From contig CM049317.1 in the NCBI GenBank assembly GCA_026874595.1, forward strand, positions 25,510,401-25,574,400: a stretch of 64,000 nucleotides of DNA. The letters run 5' to 3'. The notes under the pieces were generated by a model. It was given only the letters and a program-made list of their open reading frames with translations. It did no database searches and had not been told where the DNA came from. This document shows positions 1 to 12,415 of this stretch, in pieces (positions within the stretch are counted from its first letter, which is position 1; the number at the start of each line of letters is the position of its first letter). This DNA is from Sipunculus nudus (Eukaryota; Annelida; Sipuncula; Golfingiida; Sipunculidae). The position numbers and the translations under genes were made by a program.

Positions 1-3000
1 GTTTGGTATCAACGGAAAGTACTTTTCACTGGTAGTTATATGGTATGAATTTTAGAGTGGCACAAGTGAGCGTTTTGGAGCAGTCAAAGGCGACTATTAT
101 TCAATTTTATTTTAATTTCGCGTGAATTTTAAAGTGTCATAAAATGTTAAATACGCTAAAGAACTCTCAAGTTTGGTATCAACAGAAAGTACTTTCCACA
201 GGTAGTCACATGGTATGAATATAACAGTGGCACAAGTGAGCGTTTTAGAGCAGTAAATACGACTGTTATTCAATTTTTTTTTAAATTAGCGTAAATTTTA
301 AAGTGTTTTATATCTTTTAATACGCTAAAAAACCCATCAAGATTGGTATTAACGAAAAGTACTTTTCACAGGTAGTTACATAGTATGAATATTAGAGTGG
401 CACAAGTGAGCGTTTTAGAGCAGTCAAATCCGACTATTATTCAATTTTATTTTAATTTAGCGTGAATTTAAAAGTGTTATAAAATTTTATTTACGCTAAG
501 CAACCCATCAAGTTTGGTATTAACGGAAAGTACTTTTCACTGGTAATTATATGGTATGAATTTTAGAGTGGCACAAGTGAGCGTTTTAGAGCAGTCAAAG
601 GCGACTATTATTCAAATGTTTTATTTTCACGTGAATTTTAAAGTGTCATAAAATGTTAAATACGCTAAAGTACCCCTGCAAGGTATCAACGGAAAGTACT
701 TTCCACAGGTAGTCCCATGGTATGAATTTTAGAGTGGCACAAGTGACCGTTTTAGAGCAGTCAAATACGACTATTATCAATTTTTTAAATTTAGCGTGAA
801 TTTTAAAGTTTAATAAAATGTTAAATATGCTAAAGAACCCATCAAGTTTGGTATCAACGGAAACTACGTTTCACGGGTATTCACATGGTATAAATAATAG
901 AGTGGCACAAGCGACCGTCATAGAGCAGTCAAATGCGACTATTATTTAATTTTTTTTTAATTTAACGTGAATTTTAAATTGTTTTATATCTTAAAATACG
1001 GTAAAGAACCCATCAAGTTAGCTATCAACGGAAAGTACTTTTCAAAGGTAGTCACATGGTATGAATTTTACAGTGGCATAAGTGAGCTTTTTAGAGCAGT
1101 CAAACGCGACTATTATTCAATTTTATTTCATTTTGCGTGAATTTTAAAGTGTTTTATATCTTTAAATACGCTAAAGAACCCATCAAGTTTGGTATCAACG
1201 GAAAGTACATTTCACAGGTATTCACATGGTATAAATTTTAGAGTGGCATAAGTGACCGTTTTAGAGCACTCAAATGCGACTGTTATTCAATTTTTTTAAA
1301 ATTTTAGCGTGAATTTTAAAGTGTTTTATGTCTTAAAATTCGCTAAAAAACCCATCAAGTTTGGTATCATCGGAAAGTACTTTTCACTGGTAGTCACATG
1401 GTATGAATTTTAGAGTGACACAAGTTAATTGTTTCAGAGCAGTCAAGTGCGACTATTATTCAATTTTATTTTAATTTAGCGTGAATTTAAAAGTGTTATA
1501 ACATTTTATTTACGCTAAACAACCCATCAAGTTTGGTATTAACGGAAAGTACTTTTCACTGGTAATTATATGGTATGAATTTTAGAGTGGCACAAGTGAG
1601 CGTTTTAGAGCAGTCAAAGGCGACTATTATTCAATTTTATTTTAATTTAGCGTGAATTTTAAAGTGTCATAAAATGTTAATTACGCTAAAGAACCCATCA
1701 AGTATGGTATCAACGGAACGTACTTTTCACAGGTATTCACATGGTATAAATTTTAGAGTGGCACAAGTGACCGTTTTAGAGCAGTCAAATACGACGTTTA
1801 TTCAATTTTATTTTAATTTAGCGTGAATTTTAAAGTGTTATAACATTTTATTTACGCTAAACAACCCATCAAGTTTGGTATCAACGGAAAGTACTTTTGA
1901 CTGGTAGTTATATGGTATGAATTTTAGAGTGGCACAAGTGAGCGTTTTGGAGCAGTCAAAGGCGACTATTATTCAATTTTATTTTAATTTCGCGTGAATT
2001 TTAAAGTGTCATAAAATGTTAAATACGCTAAAGAACTCTCAAGTTTGGTATCAACAGAAAGTACTTTCCACAGGTAGTCACATGGTATGAATATAACAGT
2101 GGCACAAGTGAGCGTTTTAGAGCAGTAAATACGACTGTTATTCAATTTTTTTTAAATTAGCGTAAATTTTAAAGTGTTTTATATCTTTTAATACGCTAAA
2201 AAACCCATCAAGTTTGGTATTAACGAAAAGTACTTTTCACAGGTAGTTACATAGTATGAATATTAGAGTGGCACAAGTGAGCGTTTTAGAGCAGTCAAAT
2301 CCGACTATTATTCAATTTTATTTTAATTTAGCGTGAATTTAAAAGTGTTATAAAATTTTATTTACGCTAAACAACCCATCAAGTTTGGTATTAACGGAAA
2401 GTACTTTTCACTGGTAATTATATGGTATGAATTTTAGAGTGGCACAAGTGAGCGTTTTAGAGCAGTCAAAGGCGACTATTATTCAATTTTATTTTAATTT
2501 AGCGTGAATTTTAAAGTGTTGTAAAATTTTTATTACGCTAAAGAACCCATCAAGTTTGGTATCAACGGAAAGAATTTTTCACAGGTAGTCACAAAGTATG
2601 AATTTAGGAGTGGCACAAGTGACCGCTTTAGAGCAGTCAGATACGACTATTATTCAATTTTATTTTAATTTCGCGTGAATTTTAAAGTGTCATAAAATGT
2701 TAATTACGCTAAAGAACCCATCAAGTATGGTATCAACGGAAAGTACTTTTCACAGGTATTCACATGGTATAAATTTTAGAGTGGCACAAGTGACCGTTTT
2801 AGAGCAGTCAAATGCGACTATTATTCATTTTTTTTTTATTTAGCGTGAATTTTAAAGTTTTTTATATCTTTAAATACGCTGAAGAACCCATCATGTTTGG
2901 TATCAACGGAAAGTACTTTTCACAGGTAGTCGCATGGTATGAATTTTAGAGTGGCACAAGTGACCGTTTTAGAGCAGTCAAATGCGACTATTATTCAATT

Positions 3001-6000
3001 TTTTTAAAATTTAGCGTGAATTTTAAAGTCTTTTATATCTTTAAATACGCTAAAGAACCCATCAAATTTGGTATTAACGGAAAGTACTTTTCACAGGAAG
3101 TTACATATTATTAATATTAGAGTGGCACAAGTGAGCGTTTTAGAGCAGTCAAATACGACTATTATTCAATTTTATTTTAATTTAACGTGAATTTTAAAGT
3201 GTTATATCATTTTATTAACGCTAAACAACCCATCAAGTTTGGTATCAACGGAAAGTACTTTTCACTGGTAGTTATATGGTATGAATTTTAGAGTGGCACA
3301 AGTGAGCGTTTTAGAGCAGTCAAATACGACTATTATTCAAATTTTTTTTTTTCACGTGAAATTTAAAGTGTCATAAAATGTTAAATACGCTAAAGAACCC
3401 CTGCAAGGTATCAACGGAAAGTACTTTCCACAGGTAGTCCCATGGTATGAATTTTAGAGTGGCACAAGTGACCGTTTTAGAGCAGTCAAATACGACTGTT
3501 ATTCAAATTTTTAAATTTAGCGTGAATTTTAAAGTTTAATAAAATGTTAAATATGCTAAAGAACCCATCAAGTTTGGTATCAACGGAAACTACGTTTCAC
3601 GGGTATTCACATGGTATAAATTATAGAGTGGCACAAGCGACCGTCATAGAGCAGTCAAATGCGACTATTATTTAATTTTTTTTTTTAATTTAGCGTGAAT
3701 TTTAAATTGTTTTATATCTTAAAATACGGTAAAGAACCCATCAAGTTAGCTATCAACGGAAAGTACTTTTCAAAGGTAGTCACATGGTATGAATTTTACA
3801 GTGGCATAAGTGAGCTTTTTAGAGCAGTCAAATGCGACTATTATTCAATTTTATTTCATTTTGCGTGAATTTTAAAGTGTTTTATATCTTTAAATACGCT
3901 AAAGAACCCATCAAGTTTGGTATCAACGGAAAGTACATTTCACAGGTATTCACATGGTATAAATTTTAGAGTGGCATAAGTGACCGTTTTAGAGCACTCA
4001 AATGCGACTGTTATTCAATTTTTTAAAAATGTTAGCGTGAATTTTAAAGTGTTCTATGTCTTAAAATTCGCTAAAAAACCCATCAAGTTTGGTATCATCG
4101 GAAAGTACTTTTCACTGGTAGTCACATGGTATGAATTTTAGAGTGACACAAGTTAATTGTTTCAGAGCAGTCAAGTGCGACTATTATTCAATTTTATTTT
4201 AATTTAGCGTGAATTTAAAAGTGTTATAAAATTTTATTTACGCTAAACAACCCATCAAGTTTGGTATTAACGGAAAGTACTTTTCACTGGTAATTATATG
4301 GTATGAATTTTAGAGTGGCACAAGTGAGCGTTTTAGAGCAGTCAAAGGCGACTATTATTCAATTTTATTTTAATTTAGCGTGAATTTTAAAGTGTCATAA
4401 AATGTTAATTACGCTAAAGAACCCATCAAGTATGGTATCAACGGAACGTACTTTTCACAGGTATTCACATGGTATAAATTTTAGAGTGGCACAAGTGACC
4501 GTTTTAGAGCAGTCAAATACGACGTTTATTCAATTTTATTTTAATTTAGCGTGAATTTTAAAGTGTTATAAAATGTTAAATACGCTAAAGAACCCATCAA
4601 GTTTAGTATCAACGGAAAGTACTTTTCACTGGTAGTTATATGGTATGAATTTTAGAGTGGCACAAATGACCGTTTTGGAGCAGGCAAAGGCGACTATTAT
4701 TCAATTTTATTTTAATTTCGCGTGAATTTTAAAGTGTCATAAAATGTTAAATACGCTAAAGAACTCTCAAGTTTGGTATCAACAGAAAGTATTTTCCACA
4801 GGTAGTCACATGGTATGAATATAACAGTGGCACAAGTGAGCGTTTTAGAGCAGTCAAAGGCGACTATTATTCAATTTTATTTTAATTTAGCGTGAATTTT
4901 AAAGTGTTGTAAAATTTTTATTACGCTAAAGAACCCATCAAGTTTGGTATCAACGGAAAGATATTTTCATAGGTAGTCACATAGTATGAATTTAGGAGTG
5001 GCACAAGTGACCGCTTTAGAGCAGTCAGATACGACTGTTATTCAATTTTATTTTAATTTCGCGTGAATTTTAAAGTGTCATAAAATGTTAATTACGCTAA
5101 AGAACCCATCAAGTATGGTATCAACGGAAAGTACTTTTCACAGGTATTCACATGGTATAAATTTTAGAGTGGCACAAGTGAGCGTTTTAGAGCAGTCAAA
5201 TACGACTATTATTCAATTTTATTTTAATTTAGCGTGAAATTTAAAGTGTTATAAAATTTTTTATATACGCTAAACAACCCATCAAGTTTGGTATCAACGG
5301 AAAGTACTTTTCACTGGTAGTTATATGGTATGAATTTTAGAGTGGTACAAGTGAGCGTTTTAGAGCAGTCAAATACGACTTTTATTCAAATTTTTTATTT
5401 TCACGTGAATTTTAAAGTGTCATAAAATGTTAAATACGCTAAAGAACCCCTGCAAGGTATCAACGGAAAGTACTTTCCACAGGTAGTCCCATGGTATGAA
5501 TTTTAGAGTGGCACAAGTGACCGTTTTAGAGCAGTCAAATACGACTATTATTCAAATTTTTAAATTTAGCGTGAATTTTAAAGTTTAATAAAATGTTAAA
5601 TGTGCTAAAGAACCCATCAAGTTTGGTATCAACGGAAACTACGTTTCACGGGTATTCACATGGTATAAATTATAGAGTGGCACAAGCGACCGTCATAGAG
5701 CAGTCAAATGCGACTATTATTTAATTTTTTTTTTAATTTAGCGTGAATTTTAAATTGTTTTATATCTTAAAATACGGTAAAGAACCCATCAAGTTAGCTA
5801 TCAACGGAAAGTACTTTTCAAAGGTAGTCACATGGTATGAATTTTACAGTGGCATAAGTGAGCTTTTTAGAGCAGTCAAATGCGACTATTATTCAATTTT
5901 ATTTCATTTTGCGTGAATTTTAAAGTGTTTTATATCTTTAAATACGCTAAAGAACCCATCAAATTTGGTATCAACGGAAAGTACATTTCACAGGTATTCA

Positions 6001-6071
6001 CATGGTATAAATTTTAGAGTGGCATAAGTGACCGTTTTAGAGCACTCAAATGCGACTGTTATTCAAATTTT
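1..6071 (+). repeat. Satellite array, ~170-bp monomer, head to tail
   Basis: About 36 head-to-tail copies of a 170-171 bp AT-rich monomer. Each begins near GTTTGGTATCAACGGAAAGT and contains GAGTGGCACAAGTGA and GCGTGAATTTTAAAGTG. Copies start at 1, 171, 341, 512 and so on. Marker variants recur at long intervals: the variant CTACGTTTCACGGG lies at 864, 3590 and 5639, so the array is organised in higher-order units of about 16 monomers (2726 bp), with a shorter 12-monomer copy. No coding potential is visible. The array continues beyond the left edge of the window. Confidence 0.97.
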
Positions 6072-6117
6072 AGCTCAGCTGACTATAAGTCATCTGAGCT
6101 ATAGTCGTGGTCCATTG

Positions 6118-6157
6118 TCCGTCGTCCGTCCGTCTGTCCGTCCGTCCGTCCGTCCGT
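6118..6157 (+). repeat. (GTCC)n-type microsatellite in the 5' part of family A
   Basis: An imperfect run of GTCC/GTCY tetranucleotides. The same run sits at the same place in the copies at 20453 and 62557, so it is part of the element rather than an independent locus. Confidence 0.85.
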
Positions 6158-6962
6158 AGATGTGGCACGTTTTGAACCGTAAGATTTAGGAATCCAAAAT
6201 TCAGCATAATGTTAGATGTCCCCAAGATCTCCTACCAAGCCGAAAACTGGGTCTTTGCGACTTCGTTCCTTTGAGAAATTAAGGAAAAACCTCAATTTTT
6301 TATTAAAATCCTATTTTCACACTTCAGGACTGCCTAATATCAAAACCACTCATCTGTTTTTCCTCATATTAACCATAAATATTTTTCCATATAGTTCCTA
6401 TGTACATGCAAGAAATTAAGTCTGTTAAGTATAAATTCTTTAAGTTATGGGCCCAAACATAATGGACTTTGTAAAAAATCAGGAAAAATATTTACTCACT
6501 TAACATGAAAAATTTTGAAACTAGAGTCTATTTTCCCAAGTATATAACTATGTTTAATTAAGATTCAATTGCTTACCCAAAATTAGATCTGAATTTTGTA
6601 AATTTTTTAAGTAATTAGCATAAAAATAAAATCAGTACCTTAAATTTTGCCCAACTTTGACCATGGCACGTTTTTTTCCTGTAGGTACCATTGATTTAAT
6701 TTTCACAGCATGTAAACATAAATATTTAATTTGTTTAAATCTGAAATTTGAAAATAAAAGCTTGAAAATTAAGCTAGTTATTGATTTTTTTCTTGAGGCT
6801 CTATTGTAGTCATTTGCTTTGATTAGAGGTGACAGATGCAGGGTCCCACTCCAGGTCACTGGAAGTCAGCTATGCCAGGGTTTCTGATTTGTTACAGTCA
6901 CTGGGGGAGATCCCCTGCTGTGACAGGTGTACAGTTATTCTCATATCACCACCCCAATATCA

Positions 6963-6976
6963 CCCCCCCCCCCCCC
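6963..6976 (+). repeat. Poly-C run inside family A copy
   Basis: Fourteen consecutive C in an otherwise AT-rich element interior. Confidence 0.9.
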
Positions 6977-7972
6977 GCAAACCCAACCCACCAAGTGTTA
7001 TGCAGTATTGTTATTGTTTTCACTGTATCTCCTTTATTGTATTGCTGTTTCCACTCTGATATGCAAAAAACTTTCCTTGAAAAAGTAATTTTAAGTGTAA
7101 TCCAGAAGATGCAATGTTGTGTAATGTAGCATTTTTAAATAAATCATTTTTCTTTTAAATCATTTTACCAATCATAATGGAACCCATCAGTATGCTTAAA
7201 TTATGATAAAATATGAAGCACATTATGGATAAATAAAGACACAATTAAAAATTGTGAAATCTAAATCAAGTATTTTTTTTAGATATTTATTGTTTTGCAG
7301 ATTTAAAAGATATATTTTTGTGGTAAAAAATAAATAAACATTTGTATGCATGATGTGGTGTTATCTGACAAGATTGAGATTTATGATGATGCAATTGAGA
7401 ATTATGAATCAACTTTTATATTCAGATATATATGTTATATTGAAAATGTATAGAAATATAAACTTAAATTAAAAAAAAATTGATGTGATAAAAAAATGAG
7501 GATTTATTACAAACATTTGTTCATTATTTTCCTGCATCAGCAGAATTTGAGATCAGGCTTTGTTTGCCATGTTTTATGTTGTTAATTAGTTATATTTCAA
7601 CTGAATACATTTCATAAAAAAAAACATATATTTAATAAAATATATTATACAAAAAAAAGATTCGATTGAACAAATGTTTAAACTACTGAAATGTCAACAG
7701 TTAATCCAAAAGCCAACTAATAATCATGGTAATTGTACAGATCATTTGTTCACAAACTGCTCACATGCTTCAGTTTCAACATTAGGAAACACATGGTCAG
7801 GTCACAAAATATTATTTGCAACAATTTCTTGCTCATCAATACAAACCAATCATATAAACCAACCATGGCCTTTATTACCTCTTCCTCTTACAGTTTATCT
7901 CCATTTGATATTATTTTAGATTTTTACTTCAAGGTTAACGTCAGCTGAGCACAGTGACCCATAGGTCCCTTG

Positions 7973-8279
7973 TTTAAAAATTTTAGCGTGAATTTTAAAG
8001 TGTTTTATGTCTTAAAATTCGCTAAAAAAAACCATCAAGTTTGGTATCATCGGAAAGTACTTTTCACTGGTAGTCACATGGTATGAATTTTAGAGTGACA
8101 CAAGTTAATTGTTTCAGAGCAGTCAAGTGCGACTATTATTCAATTTTTTTTAATTTAGCGTGAATTTTAAAGTGTTTTATATCTTTAAATACGCTAAAGA
8201 ACCCATCAAGTTTGGTATCAACGGAAAGATCTTTTCACTGGTAGTTATATGGTATGAATTTTAGATTGGCACAATTTTA
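7973..8279 (+). repeat. Satellite array resumes (forward)
   Basis: The same ~170-bp satellite continues, in register, after the family A insertion. The second partial monomer breaks off after TTGGCACAA near 8276, where orientation changes. Confidence 0.93.
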
Positions 8280-9700
8280 GATAATACTCGTATTTGACTG
8301 CTCTAAAACGGTCCCTTGTGCCACTCGAAAATTCATACCATATAACTACCAGTGAAAAGAACTTTCCGTTGATAGTTAAATTGATGGTTTTTTTGCGTAT
8401 TTAAAATTTTATAAAATTTTAAAATTCACGCGAAATTAAACTAAAATTGAAAATTAGTCGTATCTGATTGCTCTAAAACGCTCACTTGTGCCACTCTAAA
8501 ATTTATACCATGTGAATACCAGTAAAAAGTATTTTCCGTTGATACCAAACTTGATGGGTTCTTTAGCGTATTTTAAGATATATAACACTTTAAAATTCAG
8601 GCGAAATTAAAAATAAATAAAAAAATAGTCGTATCTGACTGTTCTAAAAAAGTCACTTGTGCCACTCTAAAATTCATACCATGTGACTACCTGTGAAAAG
8701 TACTTTCCGTTGATACCAAACTTAATGGGTTCTTTAGCGTATTCAACATTATATGACACTTTAAAATTCACACTTAATTTTAAAAAATGAATAATTTTAT
8801 TTGACTGCTCTTAAACGCTCACTTGTGCCACTCTAATATTTATACTATGTGACTACCTGTGAAAAGAACTTTCCGTTGATACCAAACTGGATGGGTTCTT
8901 TAGCGTATTTAAAGATGTATAATACTTTAAATTCACGCGAAATTAAAAATAAATTAATAATAGTCGTATCTGACTGTTCTAAAACGGTCACTTGTGCCTT
9001 TCTAAAATTCACAATATATAACTACCAGTGGAAAGTACTTTCCGTTGATACCAAACTTGATGGGTTGTTTAGCGTATTTAACGTTTTATGACACTTTAAA
9101 ATTCACGCTAAATTAAAAAGAAAAATGAATAAGAGTCGTATCTGACTGCTCCAAAACGGTCATTTGTGTCACTCTAAAATTCATACCATATAACTACCAG
9201 TAAAAAGTACTTTCCGTTGATACTAAACTTGATGGGTTCTTTAGCGTATTTAACATTTTATAACACTTTAAAATTCACGCTAAATTAAAATAAAATTGAA
9301 TAATAGTCGTATTTGACTGCTCTAAAACGCTCACTTGTGCCACTCTAAATTTCATACCATGTGACTACCTGTGAAAAGTACTTTCTGTTGATACCAAACT
9401 TGATGGGTTGTTTAGCTTATTTGAAGATGTATTATACTTTAAAATTCACGCTAAATTAAAAAAAAAAATGAATAATAGTCGTATTTGATTCCTCTAAAAC
9501 GCTCACTTGTGCCACTCTAAAATTCATACCATGTGACTACCAGTAAAAAGTACTTTTCGTGGATACCAAACTTATAGGGTTGTTTAGCGTATTTAAAATT
9601 TTATGACACTTTAAAATTCACGCGAAATTAAAATAAATGAATAACAGTCGTACCTGACTGCTCTAAAACGCTCACTATGCCTCTCTAAAATTTATAAAAA
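8280..9700 (-). repeat. Satellite array, inverted orientation
   Basis: About eight monomers of the same satellite in reverse complement, recognisable by TTGATGGGTTCTTTAGCGTA and ACTTTCCGTTGATACCAAAC. The junction with the forward array near 8280 is abrupt. The monomers are more diverged than those at 1-6071. The array decays into A-rich sequence near 9700. Confidence 0.93.
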
Positions 9701-9763
9701 AAAATCAAGCAGATTTTAAAAAAAGAATAATATTCGCATTATTTGTATTATTTATAGTAATAT

Positions 9764-9946
9764 TTGTCTGTTGGAAAGCGTGTATTGGCGCCGTTTGATA
9801 TACATGATCTTGACGAAGCCTTGAGGGCAGCGATGATCAGCGAAATACACTGCAAAGCGGTGAACAGAAGGCTGGTCAGGGATATATGTTTCCGGCTAAA
9901 AGCGGAGGAAGAGCAGGCATTCACGGAGCATTTTCACGAAAAATAG
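9764..9946 (+). CDS. Unidentified C-terminal coding fragment at the satellite edge
   Basis: I do not recognise this protein. An open frame of about 60 codons ends at a TAG at 9944 and stands out from its surroundings by coding-like composition. The C-terminal ~50 residues are polar and look helical, including DLDEALRAAMISEIH and RLKAEEEQAFTEHFHEK. No ATG opens it; the first codon is TTG. A possible splice acceptor AG at 9777-9778 would give a phase-0 terminal exon starting at 9779. An AATAAA lies 52 bases after the stop (9998-10003). It could be the last exon of a gene cut off by the satellite, or a processed-gene remnant. Confidence 0.3.
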   Translation: MSVGKRVLAPFDIHDLDEALRAAMISEIHCKAVNRRLVRDICFRLKAEEEQAFTEHFHEK

Positions 9947-9997
9947 ACCTCGGACGTCCGTCGAACTTGACTGTCGTATTCTGAACAAGCAACCCTG

Positions 9998-10003
9998 AAT
10001 AAA
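9998..10003 (+). terminator. AATAAA polyadenylation-signal match
   Basis: A perfect AATAAA downstream of the TAG at 9944. It is meaningful only if the 9764-9946 frame is real. Confidence 0.3.
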
Positions 10004-10159
10004 GATATATTAATTAACTAAATAAATTACAGCACTGTATTGCACCTTGCCTTGTCCCAAGATCCTTTTTCCAATTTGATCTTCTTCTCTCAATCAAATC
10101 ACAGTTGACAACTGAGTTGTGAATTCCGTAACAATATTGCCCTTGGGAAGTAAAAATAT

Positions 10160-10275
10160 GTAAATAAAAAGGAGCGACTGCAGGCTCACTTATGCACTGC
10201 CTTGACAAGGTTACGAGTGTATACGGACAGATCGTATGTTGTTTGGGATTCATGTAATGTAGAAGTAAAAACCAA
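10160..10275 (+). repeat. Dispersed repeat, copy 1 (related to 35763-36462)
   Basis: The stretch beginning GGAGCGACTGCAGGC and containing ACAAGGTTACGAGTGTATAC and GGATTCATGTAATG is shared with 35763-35883 and, in reverse, with 36365-36462. The open frames over all three copies resemble each other only because of this. Origin unknown; it may be the end of a mobile element. Confidence 0.65.
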
Positions 10276-10539
10276 TAAAAATAAGTGGCAAAATTAGATA
10301 CATGCAGCTGGGCATAAGAATGATTTCTGTTCACAGAAGTGTTGAGTCTGAGGGAGGTGCGTGATTTATTCTACAGTTGTGTCAATAATAGTTATAGTAC
10401 CAAGACCTGTTGTATTATACAAGACTGTCATCAAACACAAAATGGCTGGACGAAATGGTTGATTTCTCTTTAGACAAATTAAGCAATATTTTTATGCCTA
10501 TATATTATCTTTTAGTGTCACCACAATAACTTACCAGGG

Positions 10540-11190
10540 CTTTGATAGATTTTCACGAAAGTCCTCATAACTGCTCACCAATATATTATCTTGCCTTGTT
10601 TTGCTACTTTGTAGTGTCAACACTTTAAGTTAAGAGGAATATGATGGATTAAAATAAAAATCAAGGGAAATATTAATCAATAAAATATCTCACTTTGGTT
10701 TAGATTTCCAGCAAAATCCATGTATATTTAATGAGGTCAGTTGTCAACACACGATGTTGGCATGGTTTACTTACGACATTTCTTATAGATTTTCATGAAA
10801 ATCATAATACATCATTACCAATAGAGTGTCTCACCTCCGTTAAATTCCAAACAAAATTCATACATTTAATGAGGTCAGAGGATACCAGGCTGCTTTGTGC
10901 AGCCCAATTTGTGGTTTTGCTGTGATAACATACAAGGAATGTGATGGATTTTGATAAAACTCAATAAAGGCGTTTTAATCATCAATATAATGTCTCACCT
11001 AAGTTGATTGCCAGCAAAATCCATGCATATTTAATGAGGTCAGAGGTTACCACACTTTGATGACTTTCCAAAAATCAAATGGATTTTCATGAAACTCACA
11101 AGTTTTAACCAATACAATTTCACACCATAATAACATTCTCAGCAACATTCACGCCTATTTACTGAGGTCAGAGGTCACAAGATATGCAAT
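10540..11190 (+). repeat. Degenerate tandem repeat, ~130-165 bp units
   Basis: At least four diverged units. Each contains CCAGCAAAATCCATG-like sequence followed by TTTAATGAGGTCAGAGG (near 10705, 10843, 11006 and 11136), preceded by GATTTTCATGAAA and ATGTCTCACC motifs. No gene is visible. Confidence 0.7.
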
Positions 11191-11279
11191 ATGTGTATTA
11201 TGCACAATTTGCATTGCTCATGTTTTGAAAGTGTTAGACCTACTAGTACAAATAAAAAATTCTATATACAGTGAGTCAG

Positions 11280-12415
11280 ATGTCTGGAAGTTCTTCCACC
11301 AAACCCAAAACTGGGTCACTTGGAGTTCATTCCAACGAAAAATTTAGAAATAACCTCCATTTTCCAGTGAAAGCCTGTTGTCCATCCGTTTGAAACTGTT
11401 AGACCTACAAATTCAAAATAAGGCATAATGTTAGATGTCCCCAGGATCCCATAATACCCGAAAACTGGGTCAAGGTGAGTTTGTTCCTTTGACAAATTAA
11501 GAAATAACTCAGTTTTTGGTTAAAGGGTTTAATTCTTTATCACACTTCATGACTGGCTACTATCACAACCTCTCATCTGTTTTTGCTTTATATTTACCGT
11601 AAATATTCCCCTATGTAAACAGAAATTTGGTCCATATAATGTAATTTAAAAAAAAATGGACCAAAACATAATGCACTTTGTAAAATATCAAGAAAGGTAT
11701 TTCATCACTTAACATGACAATTTTTGAAGCTAAAGACCTTTTTTCAGGGAGATTACTTTGTTAAATAAAGATTATAAATGTATATCCAAAATTTAATATG
11801 ATTTTTGTAAAATTACTGTGAATGTATAGTAAAATTTATTAACTTTAAAAAATAATTGATGTTTAAAAAAAGGCTCTGATGCAAACATTTGTTCATTATT
11901 TTTCTGCCTCAGTCCTGCCTCAGTAGAATAGGATTTGCTTCTTTTTTTTCAGTTCTTCTACCTGTTTTTAAATATTTGATGATTATGAATACACTTTTTT
12001 TCCAGTAAGCACTGTGGAATTAAATTTCAGATCCTGTAAGTATGTATCGCTATTCCCACCATTCCCCCCTCCCCCCTCCCCATTCAGTCCATGCACCTGA
12101 GACCTGGGAACAGTAATTTAATATTGCAAATGCATTAATTTATTAAATAAGGAAAATATATACAGAGGTATAGAGGTATGGTAACTCCCATCATAAACTG
12201 CTTACATGGTTCAGTCTCTACATTAGAAAACCCATGGTCAGATTACAAAATATCATTTGCAACATTTCTCCAGTCATATCAAACAACCGTTGCCTATATT
12301 ACCGTTTCTTCTCTGACTTTTCTCCATATGGTATTATTTAATTTTAGAATTATACCTTCAAGGTCAACTTCAGCTGAGCACATGGACCCATTACATGGGT
12401 CCCATGCACCCCTTG
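11280..12415 (+). mobile_element. Family A element, diverged, 5' end degraded
   Basis: It shares with the 6072 copy the interior GTTAGATGTCCCCAGGATC, GAAAACTGGGTC, and CACTTCATGACTGGCTA with CAACCTCTCATCTGTTTTTG. It ends with CAGCTGAGCAC, the palindromic ACCCATTACATGGGTCC region and CCCCTTG|TTT at 12415. The 5' hairpin and GTCC run are missing; part of the 5' interior appears twice near 11285 and 11400. Confidence 0.7.

Larger units (their letters stand above)
6072..7972 (+). mobile_element. Family A Helitron/Helentron-like element, full-length, inserted in the satellite
   Basis: A 1.9-kb element interrupts a satellite monomer. The left flank ends ...ATTCAAATTTT and the right flank resumes TTTAAAAATTTTAGCGTG, exactly where an uninterrupted monomer would continue. 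The 5' end is AGCTCAGCTGAC and forms a 12-bp stem with one mismatch (6073-6099). The 3' end carries the inverted copy GTCAGCTGAGC (7940-7950), an imperfect palindrome (7954-7968), then CTTG followed by TTT. A GTCC-rich microsatellite follows the 5' hairpin. No protein is encoded: the short open frame at 6216-6419 recurs in other copies only because the repeat is shared. The Helentron-like assignment is inferred from end structure. Confidence 0.8.

Noticed and set aside
1-6071. CRISPR array
   Set aside because: The repeats are contiguous 170-bp monomers without unique spacers, in eukaryotic satellite context.
6216-6419. 67-codon frame recurring at 62718 and, in reverse, at 31854-32105
   Set aside because: Similarity is due to shared family A sequence; frames differ in ends and carry no domain.
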